Source: Dermanyssus gallinae
Taxonomy: Eukaryota > Arthropoda > Arachnida > Mesostigmata > Dermanyssidae
DNA length: 64,000 nucleotides
Assembly: GCA_003439945.1 (NCBI GenBank)
Contig: QVRM01005915.1
Span: 584,501-648,500, forward strand
Reading direction: 5' to 3'
Numbering within the stretch: the first letter of the stretch is position 1; the number at the start of each line of letters is the position of its first letter. The notes under the pieces are model-generated. The model was not told where the DNA came from. It was given only the letters and a program-made list of their open reading frames with translations, and searched no databases. Of this stretch, positions 44,614 through 55,620 are shown one piece after another. A program made the position numbers and the translations under genes.

Positions 44614-45890
44614 AGAGGAACCCAACTTTGTCCTTATAAAGGAAGGTTTGTGTGTGCAACAGTGGAACTTAGTAAAACTGTGGGCAGCACACACGGAGCT
44701 TCAGCCAAGAGTCGCCAGTAATGAAGCGGCTCCCTTAGAGCAACTTGCGCACCTCGAGACCATTAAGGGGTGTTTAAATTCCATGATAAAAGAAATGGCT
44801 AGAGTGAAGAAAACGAGTGAAGCCTCTTCGTTGCCAAGTGCAGTGCTACAGCAGCTGGTCTTAATAGCAGCGGTAGCAGTAGCGGCGACGAAAACATCAA
44901 CACTGTCACTACCTTCGATCAAATAAGCCGATGGATGACAACATGCCAAAGGCAAGGGAAGCGGCAGCGGCAGTGGCCACGACATCGCCAACGGAGACTA
45001 CCGCGGAGACGAGGAAAAACGAGGAAGTCAACGATGGTTTTGTCACCGTCCAACGGAGAGGAGGAACAAATCAAAGCATCGCATGCAGAAAGGCCGTGCA
45101 GCTGATAGAGTGGGAGATCTTGTAGTATATGCTGGGCCAGGGAGGTTCAGCGCGCTGAGAGTAGCACGGCTGAAGGCAAAAACGTTAGCTGTCAACCTAC
45201 ACGCATGGCTCGTTAACAGGATCATTTCTGTAAAGGCAGTATTTAAAATGCGGACGCAGGGAAATGATGCCGTGTTCTGTGTAGTGCTGGGTTTCGGCAA
45301 GTACGCAAAGTGCAGCAAGAGTGACTTCTGAGAGGAACCCAACTTTGTCCTTATAAAGGAAGGTTTGTGTGTGCAACAGTGGAACTTAGTAAAACTGTGG
45401 GCAGCACACACGGAGCTTCAGCCAAGAGTCGCCAGTAATGAAGCGGCTCCCTTGAAGCAACTTGTGCACCACGAGACCATTAAGGGGTGTTTAAATTCCA
45501 TGTTAAAAGAAAAGACTAGAATGAAGAAAACGAGTGAAGGCAGCCTCTTCGGTGCCAAGTGCAGTGCTACAGCAGCTGGTCTTAACAGCAGCGGTAGCAG
45601 TAGCGGCGACGAAAACATCAACACTGTCACTACCTTCGATCAAATAAGCCGATGGATGACAACATGCCAAAGGCAAGGGAAGCGGCAGCGGCAGTGGCCA
45701 CGACATAGTAGAGAGTAGCACGGCTGAAGGCGAAAACGTTAGCTGTCAACCTACACGCATGGCTCGTTAACAGGAGCATTTCTGTAAAGGCAGTATTTAA
45801 AATGCGGACGCAGGGAAATGATGCCGTGTTCTGTGTAGTGCTGGGTTTCGGCAAGTACGCAAAGTGCAGCAAGAGTGAATTCTGGCCTAA
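44614..45890 (+). repeat. tandem duplication of ORF1 segment (717-bp period)
   Basis: The word AGAGGAACCCAACTTTGTCC starts unit 1 at 44614 and unit 2 at 45331. The units match over most of their length at well over 95%. Unit 2 lacks about 170 bp of unit 1 (about 44986-45157), joined at GCCACGACAT/AGTAGAG. Unit 1 stops at GAGTGACTTCTG (45330), where unit 2 begins. Unit 2 continues through GAGTGAATTCTGG into the rest of the element. Confidence 0.9.
45083..45331 (+). pseudogene. LINE ORF1 C-terminal segment (RRM-like candidate)
   Basis: The frame reads RVGDLVVYAGPGRFSALRVA, then LAVNLHAWLVNRIISVKAVF and NDAVFCVVLGFGKYAKCSKS. The same frame occurs in unit 2 from about 45715, extending to EFWPKGILFRRLAEVA. 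Short beta-alpha-beta-like hydrophobic periodicity and the position in ORF1 suggest an RNA-recognition-like fold, as in several LINE ORF1 proteins, but I see no diagnostic RNP motif. Confidence 0.5.
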
Positions 45891-45955
45891 AGGTATTCTA
45901 TTTCGTCGTTTGGCAGAGGTGGCTGACACGGTGAGTTCTGGTATATCAGGTTTCA

Positions 45956-46890
45956 ATGGGTGTATGCCAATCATCGTCGGTGGTAAGGAAGATCTTCCGC
46001 ATATTGGTTATAAAACGAATCGAGTACGTGGTCAAACAGACACGTTCGCCCGAGCAAATCGGCACCCGGAGAGGTCGAGGAACGCGTGATGGAATCCATG
46101 TGCTTCAGTCAAAGGTAGAGCGAGCTGTGGCGAAATCTGGCGTCTCCTTCACTTTTCTGCTTGCCGATTTTGTCGGTTATATTCCAGAGTTCCAGAAGGT
46201 CACAGTTGTGATGTAAGCAAATGGCATAGTGGTCGCTTATCACAACCTGGGTGCCATCACACGCATCACTTCTCTGGCAGAAGTGTTCCTTGTCTTAAGG
46301 GAGCTGAAAGCAAACGCCATGAAGACCAAGGCTGTGAAATCCAAAAGAGAACGTCGATTAGCTGCAAAAGACGTTATACGTTGCGGCGGCTAATCCTTGG
46401 AATTCGTCATCTCTTTCCAGTATCTGGGGCTTTGGCTTAATTATGCTGGGACGACATTTACTGCTCACATCTTCGAGATAGTGACTTTGGTTTGCTTAAA
46501 AGGTATTTCACAATGTACATAAGGCGAGTACTTTGCCTGTCAATGCGGGCAAGCCGTTTGGTGTACCGGTTGTTGAAATAATTCGATTGAGGTTGAAGAC
46601 GCCGCGTGCAGTACCATTCGAGAGCTTTATCTCGGAATGGGAAGGTAAAGTTAGACAAGTCCGACGAGAGGTTGGAGACCTGGATTTTTTCAGTGCTTCC
46701 CACCTCTGATCTGGTCTTGCTTGAGGCAATCGCGACGTCTATACATAGTTCATCGCTATCATTACCTGGTCGAATACGAGCTTCCACGAAGAGTACATGG
46801 AGTGCGCCTGTCCCTGCCAGGCGTGTACAAAAATTTAATGCGTCTGCCTTCCTAGCCCTTGCGACGGGATCACTGCACTACCTGGAATAA
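45956..46890 (+). pseudogene. LINE RT with internal deletion, family B
   Basis: The frame at 45956-46216 reads ILVIKRIEYVVKQTRSPEQI, then RGRGTRDGIHVLQSKVERAV. It jumps directly to GVSFTFLLADFVGYIPEFQK. In the 10.9-kb copy about 80 residues, including the catalytic motif A, lie between these blocks, so they were deleted here. YADD is replaced by a stop and ANGI. The thumb (RRLAAKDVIRCGG, FQYLGLWLNYAGTTFTAHI) follows at about 46345-46475. A broken C-terminus (ESFISEWEGKVRQ; EEYMECACPCQAC) lies at 46610-46830. Confidence 0.83.
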
Positions 46891-46960
46891 CATGCCGCGA
46901 GCAGCTGACAACTATATAATTTTCTGTCAAATAAAACTGTAACTTCAGCGTGTTATATAT

Positions 46961-47426
46961 AAAAAAATTCTGTTATATACATACTATTAACATGAGTGAA
47001 ATAAAAAAGATGAAATGTGATATCTATATGTTGCCAAGACGTCTTCGATATGCGGCATAATAAGGGGAGGCAGTGAGGGTTGGCAATGAGAGTGACGTTA
47101 CCCTGACTAACGCTTTGGCCCCTCCACGGGCGATCAGCGCACGATTCAGATGGGGCCTGCCTGAACTGTAAGGCTGAAGTGAACTAGCGAAACAAATATT
47201 CAGAATGGAGCCATTGAAGTTCCGGCCACGTTCAAGAGGCTAGCAAGCGGTCCATTGACGTCGAGAAGAATCAACAGTGTTTGTAAGTTACTTGAATTAA
47301 ACGGTGAGAACGAGGAAAAGAGGCAACTGTTGGGTACAGCTTCTGGGCTATACGTCTTTTGCGACTGATCCTGCGATGTGCTACAACACGTTAACTATGA
47401 TGCAGTTGGAAATGCTTAGTAAATGG

Positions 47427-47428
<2 letters not shown>
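46961..47428. other. unassigned sequence
   Basis: No recognised feature. Confidence 0.45.
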
Positions 47429-47492
<64 letters not shown>

Positions 47493-47545
47493 ATATATAT
47501 ATATATATATATATTGAATTGCATGTATATATATATATATATATA
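47429..47545. repeat. (TA)n microsatellite, interrupted
   Basis: Alternating TA at 47429-47515 with one C interruption, and again at 47526-47545 after a 10-bp spacer. Confidence 0.96.
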
Positions 47546-48237
47546 GCCACTGCTCTTCTTCCGGGCTGAAAAACTTAACTTCGCATGTATGAAATATGTA
47601 TGCACAAGTATGTATAAATCCCAATTTGCTTAACAGTGACGGCTCATGTACTTATTTGCGTTGTCGTATCTTTAGCACTCGATTTAAGTAGATTCTAACG
47701 CACCTAACTAGAGCCATCCGTTGTATTTTACTTGTACTGGTGTTATATTGTACTATGTTTGCTGACCTTAATCCCGTCTTTGACTTTACATAGCAGCTAC
47801 TGTCTTTGACCCGGTGTATCTAATTCCATTGTTGCTGTTGTGATTGCCGTTGTTGTTGCTAGTGCTACTGGCGCTACTCTGAACGAGATTCCGGTGTTTG
47901 GACAACTGATGAAAGCAAAGTTGTCTCGTTGGCGTTGATGCGCCCCTTCCCTCACCTATGCGTGGTGTGTGTCAGACAGCTTAGTCTCAGATGACATTAG
48001 CGTACATACATAATTCTCTGTAGCCGCCGGTCACTCTCTGAAAAGACTTACCTCGCGCTCGACAAGTACGCGTGCATGCAGATATTCTATATATCTGCAC
48101 ATCCACGTGCACTATGTTCCTTGAACGACAATTTTATACATGTACGTATGATGTGAATTCAGAAGATCAAGTGAATACACTTAGTTTCATATATATGTAT
48201 ACACCTATTTGAAAACATATAAATATATACACGCCTG
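47546..48237. other. unassigned sequence
   Basis: No recognised feature; a TGTTGTTG-type run is near 47830-47860. Confidence 0.45.
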
Positions 48238-49014
48238 TACGAGGAGCTAAAGATAGTTTGCAGGGACGCTCCGGAAGACCCTTTAAGCCAACATGACTGG
48301 AGTACATTCTTATACGACAAAGCGTATAGCGGCTTACTCGAGGGAGCTATCAACTACTCCACAAAGGCTCGCCTTCAAGCTGTAGCTGCTAAAGGATCTG
48401 GAGCCTGGCTACATGCACTTCCAAGTGCCCCACTGGGCACCCTCCTGGATGACAAAACAACCCGAATCGGGGTGGGTCTTCGTCTCGGATGTGACCTAGT
48501 CTCTCCTCATCAGTGTAAATGTGGCCACCCCGTAGACGAATTAGCCCATCACGGGTTATCGTGCATCATGAGTGCGAAACGGCGGGCCAGGCATGTTGGT
48601 ATTAACGACACCTTCGGCCGAGCGCTTCCGTCAAGTGGTTTCCCTTGCATTCTAGAGCCCCAGGGCCTCTCCGTCGACGATGGCAAGCGCCCGGATGGGA
48701 TGACTCTTACTCCCTTCAGTAGGGGCAGGATGCTTGTCTGGGATGCCACTGTCACCGACTCATTAGCACCTCCAATGGTCGGTGGCAGGGCGATCTCGGC
48801 AGGCCACGCCGGTAATCTAGCCGAAACGAGAAAGCTCGCAAAGTACGCCTCAATAGGTTACCCACATGAGTTTCAACCGCTAGCGTTCGAGACTTTGGGC
48901 GGCCCAGGCAGCCTCACTCGCAAACTTCTCCACAGAGTCGGCACGCAGCTGAACCTCGACCTCGAAGTCCAACGCGGGAACGCTGCTGAAGTGGTCCCAA
49001 CCCACTCTATATGA
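48238..49014 (+). CDS. CCHC plus restriction-like endonuclease domain, open frame
   Basis: About 259 codons are open without a stop, 5'-truncated so no real start is present. Blocks in order: KARLQAVAAKGSGAWLHALP, GVGLRLGCDLVSPHQ, the knuckle CKCGHPVDELAHHGLSC, RARHVGINDTFGRALPSS, then KRPDGMTLTPFSRGR and MLVWDATVTDSLAP, which hold the two candidate metal-binding Asp residues. It ends with FQPLAFETLGGPGSLTRKLL and LDLEVQRGNAAEV. Compared with copy 1, about 13 residues before the last block are missing (copy 1 has GDKQAGDFLRQR there). In life this part would cut the DNA target and the RT in front of it would prime on the nick. Confidence 0.83.
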   Translation, partial: YEELKIVCRDAPEDPLSQHDWSTFLYDKAYSGLLEGAINYSTKARLQAVAAKGSGAWLHALPSAPLGTLLDDKTTRIGVGLRLGCDLVSPHQCKCGHPVDELAHHGLSCIMSAKRRARHVGINDTFGRALPSSGFPCILEPQGLSVDDGKRPDGMTLTPFSRGRMLVWDATVTDSLAPPMVGGRAISAGHAGNLAETRKLAKYASIGYPHEFQPLAFETLGGPGSLTRKLLHRVGTQLNLDLEVQRGNAAEVVPTHSI

Positions 49015-49089
49015 GATAGAGTAATATTCCCAGTGCACACGTTCTCGGGAGACAATTGTCGCTCCATTTGTATTCTTAATAAATTAATG

Positions 49090-49095
<6 letters not shown>
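48238..49095 (+). mobile_element. RLE-type LINE, copy 3 (intact C-terminus)
   Basis: A 5'-truncated copy begins abruptly near 48238 and ends with a 3' UTR (AATAAATTAATGTATATAAATA) that runs into a (TA)n tract at 49090-49157. Copy 1 also ends in AATAA-type words and then (TA)n. Amino-acid identity to copy 1 is high across the shared part. It has the least mutation of the five copies. Confidence 0.88.

Positions 49096-49157
<62 letters not shown>
49090..49157. repeat. (TA)n microsatellite at a LINE 3' end
   Basis: About 68 bp of alternating TA follow the 3' UTR of the RLE-type copy without a gap. Confidence 0.95.
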
Positions 49158-49163
<6 letters not shown>

Positions 49164-49994
49164 GAGCTCTATTCAGTGGATTCTGGTGAAGGGAGACCGT
49201 GTTCTATTTGTTTTTATCAATATGCAGAAAAAGTGCTGTTACACACTGACGCTGCTCTAGGACAGTGTGGAGGTTGCGTTCAGTGGCCGGACGACCGCAA
49301 AGGCCATCATACAAAAATATCTCTCTATACGTTTTTTACTCTGCCAACTACATTGACCCTGCTGGGACGGCTAAGAAGGATGGCAGGCGCCATTCCTTCC
49401 ATACCGGGTGCCAAGCGGCGACTGAAGTCACCCCTTGAGTTTTTTACAGGTTGTCCGGAAGCTCTAGCTCACCGGTGAGCCTCACTATTTTCTGAGTAAT
49501 CTGTGACATCGGCCACTTATAGCGTCTGAGACAACGAACAGCCTGCTAACTCTCGCGTTGTCTACTAGATGTTCATTTAGTTGGGTTTGTTTTTAACAGC
49601 TGCCTTGGTTAGGCATTGCCACCTTATCAATTTAAGATTTCACGTTTACTTTCGCAGCTACTCTGTCAGTTGTTTAGCTTTTAGTTTTTACCTAGGCATA
49701 GTGCCAATGGAAAGGAATATCACTTCGTGAGTGGCTATTCTAGACGCCCGTACTGCTGTTGTGTGACCTGCCTGACTTCCTTCCTTCGTATAAGTATCAA
49801 AGCAGCGCAGTCTGTCAATGTGCACAGGGCATCACTTGCTTGATCGCTCGAGCAGTGAGAGCACGCTAGTAATGATGCTTTCCCCAACGTTTCCAGATAC
49901 GTTTAGGTGGCTGGATTCATTACTCGTTTGACATGTGAACCTAAATGCATATGCTCACTTTTTATATCAGGGGCGCTCAGAGCGGAGCAACATA
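49158..49994. other. unassigned sequence
   Basis: No recognised feature. The 100-codon ORF at 49176-49478 has no known motif. Confidence 0.45.
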
Positions 49995-50155
49995 AGCGGA
50001 CATATTAAAATGTCTAAGATTTCTCCAACAGTTCTTGTCACAGGTCGCTAACTAGCAGTGGCATGGATAATATTCTCTATTCTCAGTAGGCATCGCGTAA
50101 AGAAAATTGGGTCAACAACAAAGATTGAACCAGTGTACGAAAACCATGGGTAACT
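49995..50155 (+). repeat. dispersed repeat 'D', copy 3
   Basis: Matches 18380-18545 (GTCTAAGATTTCTCCAACAG near CTAGGGTTTCCCTAACAG; GGCATCGCGTAAAGAAA near GAGCATCGCTCAAAGAAA; TCAACAACA). More diverged than copies 1 and 2. Confidence 0.55.
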
Positions 50156-51214
50156 TACTAGCCAATTTGAATACGCTTCTACCAGTTTGTCTTTGCTTTA
50201 GTTCTAGTTTACGTAGTTAATGTACTCCATACGAGGACTTTTACTGTATACCTTTAGGTCTAGCGGAATATTCCTATATTTGCTTCCGAAACTGCCCGAG
50301 AAACATAGTCCCACCTAGTACTATCGATATGGCGGAGAGACTTGTAGCTGTTTTGACGTCCTACACAACAACTGTCCCATATTTGCAGTAAAATATTTCA
50401 ACGCGTGATTGAATAAGCCCGACTTTTCCTGCACTAAGTCAATGGTAGAGGTCCGCTGACCTTGGCTATAAGATTGTCGATGACACAATTTGAAAAATGT
50501 TGACGGCTCTGAGGGGTCTTCAATCATCTATGTATTCTAAACTAAAATATGTCTCGATCTTCATAAAGACGAGTATATTGCGAACATAAATCCTAGTTCA
50601 AAAGGCAGGTGACTAAAATGGCACGTCTCTGCGGGACTGCAGATCAGAATTCTGTATTATCCGACGATAGCGTCTGTTACTTTCCAGGCAGCTTACATGC
50701 GTTTATATCTACACCTACTAGCACGTTTTTTTCATGTCGATATATGACCCCATGCGGAGAAGCACTCAGCTCCGCTTGTTGATACCCTTCGTTCATCTCT
50801 GCCACCTTGAAAGCAACGCTATCACAGGCGCTGAATCAACCATGTATGTCGAGCTGCCTGCCGAGGCCAGATCTGTGGTAAGTTGCCAGAGAATACAGAC
50901 CATGGTATGAGGCAACTGTCCGCTTTTCTTAATAGGATATGTCGACACACTTATACGGCGGAGAAAATAACAGGTATCTCAAGATCCGGGAAAAGTGCTC
51001 TCTACAAGTAGCAGCTGAACAGCCATGTCAGTGGCTTTTGGAGTCTGGCGCCAGACCATGTTCGATGGGACTTGATATCATCACTGCCTATTCCCGAAAT
51101 ATGTCTCCTTCACTGTCACTGTCACTCCACTTCCTAAAAACATGTCTGTGTTGTATGTTGAGTGAGACGCGGATATACAGTTTCTTCAAAAACACTTTTT
51201 TGAAACATATACGT
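50156..51214. other. unassigned sequence
   Basis: No recognised feature until the LINE trace begins near 51215. Confidence 0.45.
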
Positions 51215-51717
51215 GTTGGCGAGACCATTAGTGCAATCGCTAATCTCCATATCAAAGCTGGGGGCGCAGACATGATGCGGAAAAAGCACTTGAAAAAGGG
51301 TGCAGTCTTGATCCCCTGTTGAACAAGCTTCTTAACGTATGCCTCCGGAATGGCAGTATGCCAACGGGCTGCCGTATCGCATTTTTTTGCGGGGGTTTCT
51401 ATGAAGAATTAAGGACAATAGTGATAATCAACTCTGGAGGGACGTATGTACATGCATTCTTGGAAGGAACCGTACCCGAGGAGCAGTACAGCTTTCGTCA
51501 AGTAATGTATATACCCAATGCTTTTCCACTAGATGTTCAACGAGTTTTGCAACGACGGGGTCGGTTCATCGCGTGCGTGAATTTCCTGGCGGCGTTAGAC
51601 TCAGGGCTACGGAACGGAACTATGGGCAAACTGGCGGAGACGGGCGTGTCCCAAAGTATTGTCCTCATGCTGACTGTTAACCTCCAGAGTAACGCTATGT
51701 CTATAAACTGCCGCTGA
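51215..51717 (+). pseudogene. LINE pre-RT and RT fragment, family A/B type
   Basis: The pre-RT block (ETISAIANLHIKAGGADMM) lies near 51218. After a frame change, LLNVCLRNGSMPTGCR appears near 51330, then EEQYSFRQV, and FIACVNFLAALDSGLRNGTM with the motif-A Asp replaced by Asn. KLAETGVSQSIVLMLTVNLQ follows. These match the equivalent blocks at 36.87-37.42 kb. The frame at 51319-51717 is open for 132 codons and stops; downstream RT motifs are absent because another element follows at 51.78 kb. Confidence 0.75.
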
Positions 51718-51779
51718 ATATGCGCCTGAACTTGCCCAATTGCGCTGCACCGCGCCAAATACAATTATATATAAATGCA

Positions 51780-52000
51780 TCTATCGGAGACTCTATGGAT
51801 TTTCAATCTTTTGCCATTGAGACCTTAGGGGGCTCAGGTAAAATTACTGAGGGAGTTATTTCTATATGCAAGTGTCTAAGATTGGCCACGGTAGACCTAC
51901 GCGCTGGTGAATTTTTCCGGCGAATGCTGTCATTGGATATACAACGTGGTAACGCCACGGCAGTGCTCGGTACCTTGTCCAAAAACAATTAAGTATCATT
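51780..52000 (+). pseudogene. RLE-type LINE, copy 4 (C-terminal tail only)
   Basis: The translation reads MDFQSFAIETLGGSGKITEG, then LRAGEFFRRMLSLDIQRGNA. It aligns with FYPLAFETLGGPGPSTRSLL and QAGDFLRQRLSLDVQRGNA at the end of copy 1. The frame ends at a TAA at 51990. It keeps the segment missing from copy 3, so copy 3 carries a private deletion. Confidence 0.85.
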
Positions 52001-52339
52001 CTGCGATAACGCGTGTAAAAATATATCCTTTGGACTAGAGGCCGCACCACACTGTCACATACGGCATATGTAATGTCTCTTTGTAAATTAAAAAGGTTCT
52101 CGGTTACCCAGATGCGACAACTTTGTTTATTTATACTTCCATTCGGATAAAAATGGACTTCGTCAGAAAATATATTTTTTACAGATTTGGCATCAAGCTG
52201 CATCATCTCGGAAGCCTAATTGGCAAAGCTCATACGCTCCTTACAGTCCGTAGGCCTAAGATCTATCGTTAGCTGAATCTTAGCTAAAACTAAGTGTGAA
52301 GTGACAATGTGGTAGAACTGTCCTTTTCGAAATGTCTCG
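52001..52339. other. unassigned sequence
   Basis: No recognised feature. Confidence 0.45.
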
Positions 52340-52810
52340 CTTTGGAACTTGGCTCTACTTATCTGGATCAGCTCAACGGGGTAATATTTCCTACTGCAAA
52401 GGCTGCGCAGGATCTTAGTGTATTAATGCCAACAGATCTAACTGTTTCTGCACTTTTTATAGAACTAGTCAGATCAGCATCTGTACTTGTAAATATGCAA
52501 TTTTGTTGTTTTACCAAATTCCTAGATGTGTGTATTCGCCTTCATAAACCAATTTTTTTAATCTAGATTTTTATACTGCCCACTTGTCTGGAGCCCATAC
52601 TTGTGCAAACACATAGGAATAATTGAGGGTGTTTTCAAAAGGCTCTGTAGAAAATTTGATATTAAGCCGAATGCTTTAAATCTTCCGTCGCTGTGGACAT
52701 TATTTAAAACAACGACGCACGGGTACTATCAGAGCTTGTTGACCGCTTCTTCGATGTGGAATTGTAGGCTACAAAAATGCTTTAACCTAAATGTATTGCA
52801 GGTGTTGTTG
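52340..52810 (+). pseudogene. CR1/Jockey-like LINE, C-terminal RT fragment
   Basis: The frame at 52309-52566 reads AAQDLSVLMPTDLTVSALF, ELVRSASVLVNMQFCCF and DVCIRLHKPI, the post-catalytic '.DLGV..S.DL.FS.H......A......' blocks. After a frame change near 52566 come LPTCLEP / LVWSPYLCKHIGIIEGVFKR and LNLPSLWTLF, the 'YCS.VWSPY....I..IE.VQRR' block. Both are typical of CR1/Jockey-type C-termini. It has no catalytic box. The trace ends near 52810. Confidence 0.8.
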
Positions 52811-52929
52811 TTGGTGGTGGTGGTGTTGTTACTTATGGATGGATATATGTATGTATCTCATTGCTTGGCTCCCTGGCCAAGGGTTTTGAGTCGATTGTGG
52901 AGGCACGTCTCTGATACTTTGGGCGGATA

Positions 52930-54130
52930 AACAGCCTTCTTTCCGACTCCTAATATGGATTTCGGAAAAGGCACTCAACAATCAGCACTATCCGGTGGGT
53001 TCAATAGAAGCTCAAGCTCTTTTGCAGCTATCCGCCTTAAAAACGCAATCTCCTCCTGGCTTTTCACTCAGCGTCAAGTATGCATTTAACAGCCTCCCGT
53101 AAAGAGTCATACTTGAGACTCTCCGCAGGAGAAATGCCCCGTTTTACCTCCTTAGTGTCAGATCCGACTAGCTGCATGACCGGACAATCCAGTCTTAAGA
53201 AACGACCCTTAATTTGACTGCAGGGATGCCACAAAACCCCCACTATGGACCGTAGCTTACGACAACGTGCTACATCTAAGAGACTTTCTTCTCGGAGTCG
53301 AGCTTTTTGCCTGCGCTGACAACCTTATCCCCACCGTCCAGCTCCGGCCCTCTCCAGTAGACACCGGAGCTGCTGGAGAGCCGCGCGAACGAGGTAAACC
53401 TTGACATCGCGCCCTAGACAGCGGGGCTTGCCTTAGCCTTGCCAAGAACGAGGCAATTAGGCTGGTGGTCTATGAAATTACCCCGCTCTTCACCTGCCGT
53501 TTAATAATGAGAAGATTAACATCGTTAACACGGCAAAGTTGATTGGAGTAGTCCTTGGCCAAGATTGTCAAGACGCCTCTCGCGCTAATAAATAGAGAAA
53601 GCCTATAAAAGTGCCAATGAGTTTGCCTTATGTCCAAGATTTTACGGCTCCCGCCCTCCAAGCGATGCATCATCATGTTCATCGTCAAGTCAGTAGCCCT
53701 GTACAGGACTCCGACCTGACCCGCTGATATTTTGCCGACTGCAGCAAACCAGAGTGGTCTGCGGCGGGCTCAAAGGGTTGAAGCCTTTCGGCACCAGACA
53801 GTCAGCACAGCGGCGGCGCATCCACTCGTAGCATTACTCTATGGTAGGAAGAGGGTACTGCGGGCCCTAGTGTCCGAAAACTTACACCAAAACTGTATAA
53901 ATAAGCACGGGAATGGATAACTCAGTCCTGATAGGTTTAGGATCGGTAGGGCTCCAAGCCACACGTGCGGGGATGGACTTGAGGAGACTCCAGAACGTAC
54001 TGCTCTGAGGTGCTCACCATGGGCGGAGCAGCGCTTCTGTGGCACTTTTAGCACGATCAATACCAAACACACCGCCGCCGTACCTACGCTGCGCCTGCAA
54101 GTCAACGCAGAAGTATCTTCCCCAGTAGCA
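52930..54130 (+). pseudogene. R1-like LINE, RT to C-terminus, decayed
   Basis: The block SEKALNNQHYPVGSIEAQAL lies near 52970 (a broken 'GFR.GRSTI.A'). PGFSLSVKYAFNSLPWRVIL (motif A region with Asp lost) follows near 53060, then ETLRRRNAPFYLL. Motif B is reduced to a remnant (LTAGMPQNPHYGP), and KNEAIRLVV-type words lie near 53445. A C-terminal trace (VVCGGLKGLKPFGTRQSAQR) lies near 53755, and the trace fades by 54130. The stop in SLPxRVIL replaces the Trp of the R1 consensus. Dead copy. Confidence 0.65.
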
Positions 54131-55615
54131 AGGAGCGACCAATTTTTTTAAAGATACACTAAATGCCTAACCTATGGCAAATAACCGCCGTACTATGCAC
54201 GACCCTCCGGCCTATGGGAAACAAGCTAGCTATGAGTAGTCTCGCGTCCCCCCTATGTGGTGAGATGTCGCTCGACGAGGTTGACAACTTCATGAACATC
54301 TCCGGAGCCGCAAACACATCGAGTGGCAGTGAAGCGACAACATACGTGACTTTAAGTAGAACATCTGTTTCTACGTGTGGAAATATAAGGGATAGCCAGA
54401 CCGTGACGCGCATTTTGTGAACGGCAGCGGAGACATCCTGATTTTGCTGCTGATAGTAGTGAAACGATGCTGGTCGTAACGGCACAACAAATAAAAACGT
54501 GGCGGGGTACGGGAGAGAGAGGCAAGAGGCGAGACTAGCCAAGAGGGAGGTGGTGTATTTCGAGTTGACCCAAACAGATACGAACAAGAAAGCTAATGAT
54601 GCTAACGGCAACAACAAGGGCGCAACGATTAGGAAAAATGCAAAGGCGGCGCTGGACAGACGGCGCAGCGAGAGAAAGTGCCTTCAGCATTCTGGGGCTG
54701 TTTGTGTGGGATGGTCTCGAGTTAGAATGATAGACGCCGCGCTAGTATGCTCAACATATTCGTATAAACACAGCTTATACGAGGCCTTCTTTACGAGGCC
54801 TTGCCAGGAGACCACACAAAGCAGATTGTCCTTGCCTTTTGGGTTAATCTGTTCGGATAGAAGGCGCCTCAATTTCTCTGGTAGTTCACAAGATCAAAGG
54901 GTGCCATGCGGCATACCGTCCGTCATTGTGAAAGTTTATGGAATAAACTATGACTCTCTTTCTGTGTGATAGCCTGCGATGCGTAAGTTACGCGCGCTGC
55001 GGGTACTTTCAGCGTAAATAGAAAGTTAGTCAGATATGTAAACTCCCTATAGTAACATTCCCTGGGCCCAATTGGCCATGGGGGCAAGGCATACGATATT
55101 ATGTGACAACGATTGTCGTGATTCTCTGAAGAACTGTTAAAACTTATTGCGAAGCGAATATGTGCCCGCGCACTGATTCCGGACCGACTGGTTAACACCC
55201 CGGGCCTAGCCAACGTACGAGTACCGTTGGAATGCCTGCTGGTTTAATTGGTTCAATGCCAAGAGTTTCCCAAGATTTTGGAAGCCACGGGACAACTAAA
55301 ACAGACAGAGTTGCGTTTAAGAACATATTGAATTTCAAGGCTTTGCTTCTGATCATATTGTTCTTCTCGTTCATAACTACTATTATCTTTATTGGTCTAT
55401 TGGTTTACGATACAATTGACGGTGTTGGCCCTCATTTCAGGTCCTTACCGGAAAAGTGTCAGAGCATGAATCACATTTGCTCGAATTTTGTAGAAATATT
55501 TAATTAATCATACACGAGAACACCTTTCTTGCGCTGTACCTCTAGAAGCAGATAAGCGGACCATCTCAGAGAGGATGCTGCTAAGCTCACATGTGCAAAA
55601 GGTAACTGAAGTGCC
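54131..55615. other. unassigned sequence with some longer ORFs
   Basis: Plus-strand ORFs at 54163-54420 (Ser/Thr-rich), 54499-54969 (156 codons; Lys/Arg/Asn-rich first half) and 55232-55507 are present. The last has one hydrophobic segment of about 22 residues (ALLLIILFFSFITTIIFIGL), then four Cys or Met-rich residues. I recognise no family; they could be ORF1 debris, exons or chance. Confidence 0.35.
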
Positions 55616-55620
55616 TGAAG

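Larger units (their letters stand above)
43950..46960 (+). mobile_element. LINE 'family B', plus strand, with repeated ORF1 region
   Basis: Three partial copies of an ORF1 5' region follow each other (starting near 43950, 44370 and 45331), and the last runs into an RT and C-terminus (45956-46890). The 3' end has AATAAA at about 46930. The RT matches the minus-strand element at 10.2-12.4 kb. There is no endonuclease between ORF1 and RT, so a large internal deletion joins them near 45950. The copy has many stops. Structure can be read as one element duplicated locally, or as nested insertions. Confidence 0.82.

Noticed and set aside
55232..55507. Single-pass membrane protein gene.
   Set aside because: One hydrophobic stretch alone in a short ORF is weak, and no family or exon structure is visible.
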